Of a stretch of 64,000 nucleotides of DNA, positions 24,028-35,587 are shown piece by piece. Source of the DNA: Tiliqua scincoides (Eukaryota; Chordata; Lepidosauria; Squamata; Scincidae). The position numbers and the translations under genes were made by a program. Each line of letters begins with the position of its first letter. The first letter of the stretch is position 1. Location of the stretch: positions 95,306,632 to 95,370,631 of the forward strand of contig NC_089821.1 in assembly GCF_035046505.1 (NCBI RefSeq), in the 5' to 3' direction. The notes beneath the pieces were generated by a model. It searched no databases. It saw only the letters and a program-made list of their open reading frames with translations, and had not been told where the DNA came from.

Positions 24028-24364
24028 CCTAAAGGTATAGGCACTCTGTTCCCCTTTGTATCTGATCACACTAAACATGCTCAAAGCAGAGTTTCCCCTC
24101 CAGTCACAATGCAGTACATGGCTTCCAATATTTCCTTGTCTCTTTTTTTTCCTCCCATGTTGCTTGCTCACTCTCTCAGACACAAGTGCCCATCTCTCTC
24201 TCTCCTCATCTGAAGTGACATATCTGCTGGAAGCAGAGCCCTGGTTATGTGCTGCAGTGCAATCCTATGTGTAGGGCAGTAAGATACATAAGTGCTGTTG
24301 CATAAAGGCACATAAAATTGCTGCCATACAGCAATCATATACAGGAGGACTTTGTTCCCCATTG

Positions 24365-24780
24365 TTGGCATCCTTCAGTTTTGGAAGACTATGGTGTCAC
24401 GCTCTGAATGGTGGTTCTGGAACAGAGTGTCCGCTCCAGTGCACGAAGCCTGGGTAAAGTAGGTATGGAGGATAGGCTGTTACCCATGCAGCAAATCCCC
24501 CCTCTGAAATGGTCCAACAGAAAGGCAGAGGCCAATACGGTTGGTTCCAGCGGCGTCGCAAGAGTTGCCAGAACGTGACTGTGTTCAGCCATGAACTGCC
24601 TCAGGGACTCCGGCTCCGGATTTTGCCTCGAGGTTGATTCCTGAAGCCTTTTCCATAACTGGATGTAGCCACAAGGCAGTGGAGGTTTGGGATCAGAGTT
24701 TTCCTTCTCTCAGATGAGCTGCCTTCCCAGGCTAATGTCCCATCTACCCGGTGGCTGAATAAGATTAAGCTGCTGCATTA
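24365..24780 (-). mobile_element. Unclassified repeat sharing the SINE 3' tail
   Basis: On the minus strand it ends in ACCATAGTCTTCCAAAACTG, AAGGATGCCAAC, matching the tail of the 5S-derived SINE at 27683. The body shows no 5S sequence and no convincing reading frame. A shared 3' tail is what a SINE and its partner LINE are expected to have, so this may be the 3' end of the LINE. The 5' limit near 24780 is approximate. Confidence 0.6.
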
Positions 24781-24968
24781 TCTGTGAAGTGCGTTTAGAC
24801 TGGCAAACTTACAACACAATCTTAACACACACTGACTAGGGAGAGAGGGAGTCCTCTCAAGTTCAGCAGAATGACATTTCTGAATAATCACTCTTGGCAT
24901 TCCAGGGTGTCATCTTGGTGCACATGAAGGACAGTGAGGAAAAGAGCTTTCCAGTTCCTCAACACAAA

Positions 24969-25057
24969 GGCTCCAATCCTGTACATACTTACGTGCAAGC
25001 AAGTCCCATTGAACTCCATGGGACTTGTTTCTGAATGGACAGGCATAAAATTGGGCT
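24969..25057. repeat. Short palindromic repeat, GCAATCCTA family
   Basis: GGCTCCAATCCTGTACATAC, AAGTCCCATTGAACTCCATG and the closing GGCATAAAATTGGGCT. Moderately decayed. Confidence 0.75.
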
Positions 25058-25336
25058 GGAGGAGCAACTCAGCTGCTAGAGGAGCTCCTCTAATCCCTGA
25101 TTGTCCAGCTGCCAGGGAGGCACCTCACAGTCCACCTGAGGCAGTCCAGTCCACTTCATTGCACAGTCTACCTGAGGCAGCCCAGGCTTGTCCCCAAAAC
25201 AGCTTGAAACCAGCCTCTACTCTGACTTTCTTTCCTGCCTGCCTGCCTTTCCCCCCACTTCTCACTCTGTTTGGAACCAACAAGAATGGTGTCCAAAGCA
25301 TCTGCGCTTTCCTGCTTCTTGGTTAGCCTGCAACCC

Positions 25337-26040
25337 TAACTGAGGTGGCAGAGCAGCTTTTTAACTGATCTCTGAGAGAAAACTGACAGGAGCCAAGTGG
25401 CATCCAGTTTGGGACCTCATCCCTATGGCATGAGGGTGGAGAGGCTCCAGAGCAGCAAGGTAACAACACAGTAGGAATTAGGAGTGGAAGCATGATGGGA
25501 CCTGACAGCTGGGCCTGCAGAAGAACAGGCTCTGCAAGGATAAAGGCACAAACAAGCAACCCTTGCGGGGCAGTGGCATAGCTAGAGGGGGTGCAAAGCA
25601 CTAAGTTTTGCAAGGAGACTCACCACAGCGTCCAAATGACTGCTCCCCAACCCCTTTGGAGCATTTGGGTGGGGGGGGGGGTGGAAACAAAAGGGATGCT
25701 GCCTCAGTGAGGTTCCCTGCAAAACTTTGTGCTTTGCACTCCCTCTCGCTATGCCATGGGAGGGGGGATCAGTATATAAGTTTTTTTTAACGTAAATGCC
25801 TGGTCTCCAAGCTACAATTGGAATGTTTTGTGGCTACGGAAAACATTGATTAGTGGGCATAACCTGGTGGAATGTGGAGAAACCAGTGGGATACACAGAC
25901 TACAAACTGTATAGAAGGGACAGAGAGGAGTGTGTTGGAGGTAGGGTGATCATCCCTATCAAAGCAGGGATAGAATTCAGCAGAGTAGAGATGCTCAACA
26001 TCTCAGGTTTTGCCAGGATGAGAATCCTGCCAGAATGAAT
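25337..26040 (+). mobile_element. Older CR1 fragment, interrupted by a MITE
   Basis: Matches the ORF1/ORF2 junction of the copy at 40.05-40.52 kb: GAGGTGGCAGAGCAG at the start, GAAAACATTGAT and GTGGGCATAACCTGGTGGAA later, and GGATAGAATTCAGCA near the end. Divergence is clearly higher than in the other copy and no frame is kept. A palindromic MITE at 25571-25758 splits it. Weak CR1-like sequence (GGAATACTATGTCTGGTTTTAG near 26258) may continue to about 26290. Confidence 0.8.
25571..25758. mobile_element. Palindromic MITE inside a CR1 fragment (hAT-like ends)
   Basis: Left arm CAGTGGCATAGCTAGAGGG, with TGCAAAGCACTAAGTTTTGC following, is matched as a reverse complement by the right arm ending CTCGCTATGCCA. 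About 38 bases pair with few mismatches. The centre holds a G-run. The CAGTGGC(A/G)T start resembles the hAT derivative at 50657, but no clean target duplication is visible. Confidence 0.7.
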
Positions 26041-26617
26041 GGTTTGGATGGAAGAACCTACGTTTTAAATAAAATGAACTGATTACACCTTGCTGCATGG
26101 CTTGGTGAATTCAAATAAGGATCTGGAAGTAATGTGGGAGGCACTGATTGATCTGTTTAATCAGAGCAGAAGAAAATGACAGTAATTAGAGAATGTTAAG
26201 GTAATGACATGGACTTTTATACCAGCAGCAAACATGCACACTACTACTGAGTCCTAATTGGAATACTATGTCTGGTTTTAGAGACCAGTCTTAGAATGAA
26301 GGTAGGAAACTGTGAAAACTGCCATCTGTTGATTCCTTGTGACATTTGGTTTTGTTTTGTTTAGATTTCTAAATGTTCCCCCAAGTCTTTTTCTGAGGGT
26401 GGTAGAGACTGTAGTAACTGTAGATGAAATGCTGTGGCAGAAGACCAATCCCACTGTCAGACTGCTTGGAGGCCTTGCCACAAAAATCTGCATTAGCCCC
26501 CCCCACCCAGAAACCCCCACCTGCCCCCTGATGGCGCATTGAGCACTACTGCTATTGGATGTGCTTTTTAAGACTTCTGTAACATGAACACACAGGGGAA
26601 ATCTAGTTCATATACAG

Positions 26618-27096
26618 CAGTGGTTCCCAACCTTTAGGCGCTTGCAGACCACCAAAGCAAAAATTAGAATTATCACGGACCACACTACTCCCCTGCACGC
26701 AAAAAATACAAATAAATCTGTAATAATTAGAAAATATTTAATAGAGATTTATTATTTCTAGAGAAAATTTCTGGGTTGCTGCTTTTGTTGTCAGCTGTGG
26801 CTGCAGGTGGTCCATTATCTGCTCTCTCTGGTGGTCCATGGGTAAGCATCTCCCAAGCAAGTGTCCCCCCCATGGACTACCAGAGGTGGCAGAGAATGGA
26901 CTGCCCACAGCAGCAGCTGACACTTCATTGATGGCTACAGACTGTTCTCCACCCCCTCTAGTGGTCTGTGCGGGAGTGCCTGTTCAGCAAGATGCTTGAA
27001 GTGATCAAAGGTGATCTTTTTCTGATATCTTGTGGACCATTTCTCAGGGTCTAACGGACCACATGTGGTCCCTGGACCACAGGTTGGGAACCAGTG
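26618..27096 (+). mobile_element. hAT MITE, CAGTGGTTCCCAACC family
   Basis: Ends CAGTGGTTCCCAACCT and AGGTTGGGAACCAGTG. ATATACAG flanks it perfectly at 26610-26617 and 27097-27104. Repeated GGACCAC motifs near both ends. No coding capacity. Confidence 0.9.
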
Positions 27097-27415
27097 ATAT
27101 ACAGGGATCAAGTGATTCAAGCCTGAATCTGGGCTACAGTCAAGGAGTGAGCCCCTTGGTGAGACTGTGAAATAGCTTCCCTCACTTGCTGTGGGAAGAG
27201 CTGGCCTCTCCCATCGTTTGATCACTCTTAACACCTGTTTTATGCCTCCAAAGACACACAACAACATGCAAGAGATACACAACCCTCCCTCACTCTTGGA
27301 GTCCACAATGGATCAGTTAAAAGGAATTGTTCTTTGGAGTCCTGGGCTGATATTTGGGCCTCCCCCTGTTTAAAAATAGACTGAGGGCCCAATCCTATCC
27401 CCCATGAGTCTATAG

Positions 27416-27891
27416 CAGGGGTCTCCAAACCCCGGCCTGGGGGCCAGATGTGGCCCGCGGAGAGGCTGTTTTCGGCCCACGGCCAGCTTCTGATCCCCTG
27501 AGAGCCTCTGGCCCAGTTGACCAAACAGAACCAGAGTTGTGCTTGCATGTGTTTTATTTCCTTGGCTATGTTGGTGCTTGGAGAAATCCTGGACATTTGA
27601 GCCCATTCATTCAGTCATCTAAGTTCCATCTCTAATGTATTTATTTAAATTTTTTATTTACTTTTTTTTACAGCCCTTGATAGGTTGGCAACCTTCAGTC
27701 TCGAAAGACTATGGTATAAGCCTGCAGCACCTGGTATTCCCATGCGGTCTCCCATCCAAGTACTAACCAGGTCTGACCCTGCTTAGCTTCCGAGATCAGA
27801 CGAGATCGGACATGTGCAGGGTAACAGTAGCCCTCGATACCATGCCAGATATTTGATGCGGCCCTTTGGCCGCAAAGTTTAGAGACCCCTG
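27416..27891 (+). mobile_element. hAT MITE split by a 5S-derived SINE
   Basis: Ends CAGGGGTCTCCAAACCCC and AGTTTAGAGACCCCTG. GTCTATAG flanks it perfectly at 27408-27415 and 27892-27899. The SINE at 27683-27828 lies inside it and is therefore younger. Confidence 0.9.
27683..27828 (-). mobile_element. 5S rRNA-derived SINE (SINE3-type)
   Basis: On the minus strand the sequence follows 5S rRNA: GATCTCGTCTGATCTCGGAA, GCTAAGCAGGGTCAGACC, TACTTGGATGGGAGACCGC and GGGAATACCAGGTGCTGCAG. It covers the internal pol III promoter (boxes A, IE and C). It then departs into a non-5S tail, CATAGTCTTTCGAGACTGAA plus GGTTGCCAACC. Target duplications AGCCCTTGATA (27672-27682) and AGCCCTCGATA (27829-27839) flank it, which shows retroposition rather than a tandem 5S gene. 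The first ~15 bases of 5S are altered. Confidence 0.92.
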
Positions 27892-27986
27892 GTCTATAGC
27901 ATGCAGAACTGCTGATGGAGCACATGCTGCATGTTATGGAGAAGAAAAGCCACTCACACCAAAGAGAAAAAGATGGAGACACTAAT

Positions 27987-28157
27987 AGGGTTACCAAATA
28001 CAAAGGAGGACAGAGTGTCTCTAACCATTGTATGGAAGAGGGGATTTTGGCAGGTGCAGCTCAACATGGAAGGGTTTTAAAGCTGCACTTGCCAAAATTT
28101 CCTCTTCTATCCAATGGCTAGGTATATATGCACTCTGCCCCCTTTGTAGGTAGCCCT
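27987..28157. mobile_element. Foldback MITE, AGGGTTGCCA family
   Basis: AGGGTTACCAAATACAAAGG at the left, CCCTTTGTAGGTAGCCCT at the right, centre CTCAACATGGAAGGGTTTTA. Best preserved of the three copies. It abuts the palindromic MITE 28167. Confidence 0.85.
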
Positions 28158-28166
28158 AGACACTAA

Positions 28167-28325
28167 GGGGACAATCCTATCCAACTTTCCAGTGCCAATA
28201 CAACCACAACGCTGCCCTCCTTTACCGTGAGGAGGCCTCTGTGACTGTGACGCTGCTGCAGAATGCAGTGCATGCCCCATTGGCACAGCTGAATCAGCAC
28301 TGGAAAGTTGGATAGGATTGGGCCC
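28167..28325. mobile_element. Palindromic AATCCTATCC MITE (Harbinger-like)
   Basis: Arms CAATCCTATCCAACTTTCCA and TGGAAAGTTGGATAGGATTG pair perfectly. TAA flanks both ends (28164-28166, 28326-28328), fitting a 3-bp Harbinger duplication. Confidence 0.85.
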
Positions 28326-28862
28326 TAACTACATCAATTTGATTGCACATGAGACTGTTATGAGTTCATGGCCAGGCCTGACAAAGACCAAGGGTAGCTA
28401 TCCATGTCTGCTGTTGTGTGTTCAAGATGATGCAGGAATGGTTGGGTTGGGTTGCCAAAACCAAGCGATTATCTGGTTCAAGCAGTGAAAACAACAGAGG
28501 AGTGCTTCAAAAGCAATCCCATGCATAGGCAGTAGCCTTACCTTGTTTCAGAAAGAAAGCAAGGCAAGGGACCCAAGCCTGCTTTTCTGAGGGAAGGGGT
28601 GACTTACAAGAGGCTGGCCTATCAGCAGGTGCTGGAGCAGCAGCTTCCCAGTTGTGTTAAGGGAGAGTAAGTGGGGAAGAAGGGAGAAAGGCTGGAGAGT
28701 CTGTTTGCCTCTCCTGGGTGCCAGCTGGCACAGTGGCACTCAGGTAGTAGTGGGAGCGCTTGAACCAATAGCAGCAAGAAAAAGGAACAAGAGAGCGACA
28801 CTTGGGGACCAATGAATTAACAAACATCAGGGATTTGTGATCCAACTCTTTCTACCCTAGGG

Positions 28863-29142
28863 CAGCAGTTCTCAAACTAGTTTTATGCAGAAGGACCCAC
28901 TTTTTAAAAGGATACTCTGTTGGAACTCACCTAGGTTTACTAGACTTTAAAAAGGCCACTCTAGAAAGCAATACTTTATTTATAAGTAATAACTAGAAAA
29001 AAGACCCAAAAACATTTATCTCACTATATTTACACATGCTTTCAAACTGAGCTCTTTGCTGGGTAATTAGCTGCTACAGTATCTGATTTTTATCTGATCT
29101 TTCCTCACCTTTGGTGACTCACCAGTGGGTCCTGAACCACTG
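28863..29142 (+). mobile_element. hAT MITE, TTCTCAAAC family
   Basis: Ends CAGCAGTTCTCAAACT and GGGTCCTGAACCACTG. CCCTAGGG flanks it perfectly at 28855-28862 and 29143-29150. Contains the AAGGACCCACTTTTTAAAAG subterminal motif shared with 10727, 39243 and 49085. Confidence 0.88.
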
Positions 29143-29150
29143 CCCTAGGG

Positions 29151-32100
29151 CCTAGAGACTCTTATAGGGAAGTATAGCTGTTTTTGTGGGCCTCCCTTTT
29201 GTGCTTTGATGGCTCTTGATTGGACCTTGATTGCTCATTCCTGACTCTAGAAGGGCGTTTCTATTTTTGGGTGTGCCAACAAACTCTTAATGTGCTCTGG
29301 AGGCCAGTCCCACAATTAACATACAATTCTTGATTAGGTTTAACCATGGAGCTGATTATGATAGCTAGGGCTGAGAACCCTCCTTTGGGTGAATAACAAC
29401 TTTGTTTACTCCAAGTCAGGAAGCTCTATCTGAAGTCCTATCAGATTCAAATCCTCTGTGCAAGAAAGACATGACTGGTCATGAAACTTTCCAAAGAAGC
29501 CATATGCATGAGAGATAGTTGTGCATCTTGCATGGCATTTTATTTCCCCCCCCCCCGTCCCAGTTATTTCATTCTTATCCCCACAACAAAAGCTGCCTAC
29601 TATTACACCTTTAGCCTTGTCTTCCTCCTCATTTCATGCCATTCTTATGTCACTGAGTTGTGCCATGAACCACTGCACTTGGTTTCTGCACATGCAATAG
29701 ACTTCCCCCACATGGAGATGTTACATATGTCTTTATGTACTCCTGGTTCCAACTTTTGCTCTGATTTAATAGATGGCCTCCACACCCCAGTTTTTGTTGG
29801 CATGAAATATTTGCCTTTTTAGAAGTGAGATGATTGTAATGGAAATCTGTTGTTTATTATCTTCTTTACTTCAACTCTTGACTATTAAAAAGGGCTGAAT
29901 GATTACCCTCCCCCCTCCAAAAACAAATGTTGGGTGCAATCCAAATTCAGCAGCAGTCAATGGCAAGGCTCCCATTGAATTAATGGTTCAGAACTGCACT
30001 TCTCACCATGTGTATGAGATACAGTTGCTGAGGTTAGTTTGAAAGGAGCGAGTGACAAGAAGGAGAGGAGCTCACACCATATCCCCCCACAAATTTCTTC
30101 CCCCTCCCAAACTTTTACCCTGCCAGGGCAAGAAAGCCAAGGAAAAAAACAGTATGGTTTCTCTTGTGTGTGTTGTATGTAGGGCGACTGTTAGCAGGAA
30201 AATGATACAAAGATTAAGAATGTGTTCTGCTCCTGGGCTGGTCTCCCGTGTCATACGGCAATCTCAGTGGCTGTGTTTTATAAAAGTCTGTAAAAGGAAT
30301 AATTGAACTATGCACAATGTGTACTGACCCTCTAAATCAGGGTTGTCCAAACCTTTTGACAGGAGGGCCACATCATCTCTCTGTCACTGTGTTGGGGGCC
30401 GGGGGGGGGGGAAGAAGTAATTTACATTTACAATTTGAATAAATTCACATAAATGAATATATTAGAGATGGAACTTATATGAATGAATGAAGGTCTTGCA
30501 ATAGCTCAAGACCTATAAAAGGCCTTGCACAAAGCAAGGTCAGCCTTTCCTTTGCTGCCACTGCTGCATCACAGATGTGAAACAACAAGCAGAGAAGGAA
30601 GCCCTTCTCCCACAGCTCATGCAAGAGGTCGAACAGTTGGCCGCCATGCTGAGAGCAGTTGCATCAGGCCAGCATGGGCTCCAGCAAGTCTTCAGAGGGC
30701 CAGAGGCTCATTGGAGACTAAGGGCTCCCCATGGGCCAGACTGGGAGTCTTTAAGGGCCGCAGGTGGCCCCAGGGCCGGGGTTTGGGCACCCCTGCTCTA
30801 AATGATTTGGGTGTCACAAAATAGGTGTGGAGGCCCTAGCTGTAGTCCCTTCCTCTAATCAGTAGTACAATGAATAGGGAGCATATATGATACATAGGTA
30901 GAGGTGTGATTTTTTTGGTGATAAAATAAAAACGCATAACACTGCTTTCAGCACTTCTCCTTTTAGTAAAAAAAACACAACTCAAAATCTACAAAAAAAA
31001 TTTCTCTAACACCTCTACATGCATGTGGCTGTATCTGCTGACTCTATACCACCGGTATCACCTACCTAGTACACTTTTAAAGAGATTATAATTTATAATT
31101 ATAATTTATAAAAATGCACCCTTGAAATAAAAACACATCACACTGCTTTCTGCACTTTTCCTCCTTGGCAAGAAATGAAATAATGTGAAAAATAAAAATG
31201 CCTGTATCCATTGTTCTTCTATTTTGAGCCTAACTGGATTTAATAGAATGTTCTATTTTTAAAAAAAATCACATTTTTAATTCTCCCTCACCCAGTTCTT
31301 TGCAAGTGCATATATGATTTCCTCACTGAAATTAGTGGGGAAATCTTTGCACCAAAGAGGCTCATATGCACCTTGGGTAGCCAAAATTTTGGCTCAGGCA
31401 TGCTATGTTTGAGTACACCTTTTATTGTTTTAAAGGCATTCCACCTTTAAGGATTACAGCTATTCAGTCACGCAATAAAGACCTGTAACCATAAGGTCTA
31501 GTGTTTTTTTTTCCCCATTTATTGTAGAAAAATGTTGTTAATGCTGTTTAACACATCTAAATTCCATAAAACAAATCCATAGAAATTAGGATACTGTAAG
31601 CATGCAGTCTGCATTTTTCTTCTGTTAGATGTTTTGGGCTCACAAAAATAACACCACTTTTGTTTTCCTTGAAAGCCACTAAAAGCAGAGAGATAGCAAA
31701 ACATGCAACACTGTACACATTTGCATAGTATATTTTACCCAACATGCCTGTAGAATGCTACACATTACGGTATCTATAGAAGTAAAAATAGGAAGGGGCA
31801 AATCAGCAAAAAAAACTCAACAGAAAATGTCCATTATTTTGGTTTTGTAAAGGCAATCACTCCAATGCTCACTATGAGCCGAAAGTGGCTCCCAATGACT
31901 GGTAATGACATCCCAATGTCCCAATGACATCATGCCCTGAGAACACAGTGGGAACAAGCTTGAGCTAATGGTGGGAAATTTGGTAACAGGCTGAAGAGTG
32001 GAGTTTTCTCAAGGTCTCCAGTTCAGGTACTGGATTATTCACATCACATTATTTTGCAACAAGATTCTCCTTTGAAACTCTCGTGTTCATGAGAAGGAGC

Positions 32101-33619
32101 TCAGGCACATAGTTTCAAATATAATACAAACTTTACTCTGGATGATACATTCCTTGCCTAGGCAGCCATAGCCCACAAGCTGCACCTCTGTCATGCCCAC
32201 CCCACACCAAAATGGAGCATGATTGGACCACTACCCTGAGAACAAAACCATTAACAAAAACACCCAGAGGTTTGGGAGCTTTTGTTGTGCAAGTTTGAGC
32301 ATTTGAGCAATTGTTATATTCCAGAGGCAACACTGTTTTTATAGTAGTGTGATTTTCCATTGAGATATTTACTGAATATTCCAGTCCTTGGGCTACAGAT
32401 GTATTACTAGTATTTTCTTCAGTCATTGTAAAAAATACATGACCACAAAATAAGAGCTGGCTTCTCATTTCACTTTTTTTTTTTTTAAACATGGGCAGAA
32501 GATAATATACATAAACAGGCTTGCTGATTTTGAGAAGTGAATTCACACTGAGTTCACAAGATACACTTTCCTGGCAAATGAAATTATATGCTTTATGAAA
32601 TAAACTGCTGAGAAAGTCTTACGTAAGAAGTTAAAGTGATGGAAAATGCACTATATCTATTGAATCTGTAATCAGTACTCTACCTTCCTTTGTCAAAAAT
32701 ACAATGCCAAATCTAGCAGTTGAATTGTAAATTTGTGCTATTATAAGTGTGCTTTTCTCTTGCTCTATTTCATATTATTGGCAAAATATAGTTTTTCTCT
32801 AGTTTTGTACTGTACAATATAGTATTTTGCTACATGTTTTGATTTTTTCTAGTGCTAATATAGAAGAAAATGAATAACAAAGGGCTATTTTGGCAATAGT
32901 CTGAGTTCTTTTTAAAAATAATGTTCAAAAAAATATTAATAAGGCATATGAGAAATAGCTGTGAAATCTCTGGGGACAGATCCTGAGACTACTTATTACC
33001 AGACATTGCATGTTTGGTCAGAAATGGTTCCTTTAATGGAACCATTTTCAGCAGTGAGCCTTTAGCAGGCAATAGGGGTTTGCAGGATCCAGCCCCCAAA
33101 AGAGTGCAATGAGCAGATCATTGCCAAGAAATTCTAGTGGTGCTTATGCTAAAAAGGCAAACCTAGTGTATAGTACACATTTAATGCAAATGATTTCCAC
33201 AGCAACATTCCTCTTTTTCTAGTTTCAAAGACTATAGTTACTAAATGCACCGCAAAAAGAATTATAAATTCTTTTCTTAGGTTTTGTTGCCCCCCCCCCA
33301 ATATCTTCTGAAATACTGTACTTCCTTTGGATCAAAGGAACAGAAGTAGAGGAAGATTTTCTATGCTAGTGGTCAGTTACCTGTAAATATATTCCACAAA
33401 TTGGAAAAAAATAGTGCCTTCATTATTTATAACTACACAATTGTCATCTTAGGTAGAGTTCTTAGCCCTTGTCCAAATTTATTCATTTAGGTATTTTCCT
33501 ACTCTCTTATTCTATGCCCTCTTGGATGTAGGTTAGGCCTAATTACACAAAGCTAATTTTAATTGTTGCACTTTCCTTGTGGCAATAAATGGCACAAATG
33601 TCCCTTTCCCCAAATTTGA
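29151..33619. other. Intergenic, mostly unique or decayed
   Basis: Holds the hAT MITE 30338-30795. A weak direct repeat, AATAAAAACGCATAACACTG (30927) and AATAAAAACACATCACACTG (31128), lies in between. A 137-codon minus-strand frame at 32133-32546 has four possible N-glycosylation sites (NTS, NIS, NHT) but no recognised family; probably chance. Confidence 0.45.
30338..30795 (-). mobile_element. hAT MITE, CAGGGGTGCCCAAAC family, inverted copy
   Basis: Inverted relative to 1693-2130; ends CAGGGTTGTCCAAACC and GGGTTTGGGCACCCCTG. CTCTAAAT flanks it perfectly at 30330-30337 and 30796-30803. An open frame runs through part of it by chance. Confidence 0.88.
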
Positions 33620-34613
33620 GAGTAGCCGGTTACTATTGTTGCAATGCACCAACTGCTTATACTGGAGTAGTGTCTAAATCAAGCAATTTACAAATTATAT
33701 GTTTTACTCCTATCAGCAGATAGGAGGGCTATCACTGGGCTTTCACTGGAGGAAAATTGGTGATAGCAGAACCATGTTTAGCCAAACTAATCATGCAAAT
33801 TAAGTTTAAAAATATGGGCAAGGTAGTGAAGAACGGATACCTGCACTGATTACATGTTCTTCTCAAATAAGTCTCCAGTTTTCCATCCAGTGGTTAATGT
33901 ATGAAATACATTTTGTATATAATGTAAGATTAAAGTACACTTATAGCCATTTTATGAATGCTTAATTTTTGTTTAAATCATCATATAAGCAAGAGGTGTT
34001 TTTCATTTAAACATGAACAGAAAACAGTCTGAGTGATATTTGACTTGTAGTCAAAACTGCAGTACAATAAAACAAGAAAATTAATGTGCTTTTAATAGCT
34101 TAGTCCAAAGAAACATGTTAACATCATGGCTGGCCTCAGGACTGGTGGGGTCCAAAGCAGGGCCCTCATGCAGGGCCCCCCCACTCACCAGGCAGCCGTG
34201 GCAACTGCAGCCATGGCAAGCCAGACAGTTGTGGTGTTGCACGCAAAGCATGTCGCTCACCAAGTACTTCCTGGAGGCCCATTTCAGGTGAAACAAGGTG
34301 AGCAAGCCCATAGTCTGCTTGCCGCTGCCCTCCCGGCTGCAGCAGTGGGAGATCTGCCCGCAACCACAGTGCAGGGCCCACTGTCACAACATAGGCCACA
34401 TTGCCCTAAGGCTACCCCTGGTTAACAATGAATATTTGGATTTAAGCTGGTTTTATTCTCTTTAGTCAGTAGGCAAACATTTGAATTTTAAAGAACGGGG
34501 TTTCCATATGTAGGTATCCAGGTTACTATTGCTGCAATGCACCAACTGCTTATACTGGGGTAGTGTCTAAATCAAGCAATTGACAAATTATATGTTTTAT
34601 TCCTATCAGCATC
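33620..34613. repeat. Direct duplication of a ~95-bp segment, 890 bp apart
   Basis: GGTTACTATTGTTGCAATGC ... GCACCAACTGCTTATACTGG ... TAGTGTCTAAATCAAGCAAT ... ACAAATTATATGTTTTACTC at 33630-33718 is repeated at 34519-34607 with few changes. The DNA between contains no repeat of the same kind at either edge. Confidence 0.85.
34125..34425. mobile_element. GC-rich probable MITE or repeat
   Basis: A GC-rich island in AT-rich DNA, lying between the two copies of the 95-bp duplication. Ends TGGCCTCAGGACTGG and CCTAAGGCTACCCCTGG are weakly inverted. Open frames on both strands are due to GC richness. Family unassigned. Confidence 0.35.
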
Positions 34614-35263
34614 CCATCCCATATGGTGGATGCGACAAAAAACTTTTTGCGTGCGCATGGTTCCTGGTGTCAGTTTAAGAAAGACCAAACTTTGTATTCA
34701 ACAGCCCTGCACAGGGCTGCTCTTTTTGGATTATGGTCACCAGATTAAGTAAGAAACTGGCTTAATTTTAATGCAGTGCTTTTTTTTTTGTGGATTAGGC
34801 AGTGGGAATGCTGCAGAGTAAGATTAAGTACGCCAACATTTAGAGAATCAAATTAATTTTAACTAAGCTAAACTTTAGAGCTTTAAGGACTGCTTCAAAT
34901 GTTACACTATTCTTACATGAACGTTCTGTTTCATGAAGAAAAAGGGCACTAAAGTCATCACACATGACGCTCTTGCATCTACTGTACTTCCATTCTACTG
35001 TATGTACATGTGCTTAAAAGACACAATTGGCCTCAGCTTTCCAGGACATGTAGATAAAGAAGAATAAATGCTTGGAGGGTAGTCATTATATGCAGCTATC
35101 TACCTATGGTGTTATAATAATTTCTACAATGGTTCAAAGTAGCCCTTATAGCTGCTATGTGAACAAGTTCATAGTAGATCTGCACAACTACCACCATGAT
35201 CTCAAATCATCCAGGTGCAAAAGCTCTTCGACATAGGAATGATATGCCAAAATGCTATTTTAT

Positions 35264-35444
35264 CCATTAATCCTAACCAACTTTCCAGCACTGACCTAGC
35301 TGCAATGCAGCCCCAAGGTAAGGTAACAAACATGACCTTACCTCGAGGAGGCCTCCTTGAGTGCCTTCGCACTGCAGAATGCAGTGCACACCACATTGGC
35401 ACAGCTTTGTCAGTGCTGGAAAATTGGTTAGGATCGTGCCCTTA
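35264..35444. mobile_element. Palindromic AATCCTATCC MITE (Harbinger-like)
   Basis: Arms TAATCCTAACCAACTTTCCA and TGGAAAATTGGTTAGGATCG; centre CCTTACCTCGAGGAGGCCTC. The open frame that crosses it is incidental. Confidence 0.82.
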
Positions 35445-35587
35445 TTATCCTTGCAACACTTTTGTTGTTATCAAAGGGTTATACTCAGTCATTACTAAGT
35501 CCCATGGCTATTGATGACATGTCAGTTACCTCATTAATTTCAGTGGTGCTTAGTAATTAGTAACTTTGTAAAATGTAGTACAAGCCT

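Noticed and set aside
27683-27828. A functional 5S rRNA gene
   Set aside because: The 5' end is altered, the 3' end turns into a foreign tail, there is no T-run terminator at the right place, and target duplications show a SINE.
32133-32546. 137-codon minus-strand frame with N-glycosylation-like sites
   Set aside because: No signal peptide, no clear domain and low-complexity start (KKKKS); treated as chance though noted in the region entry.
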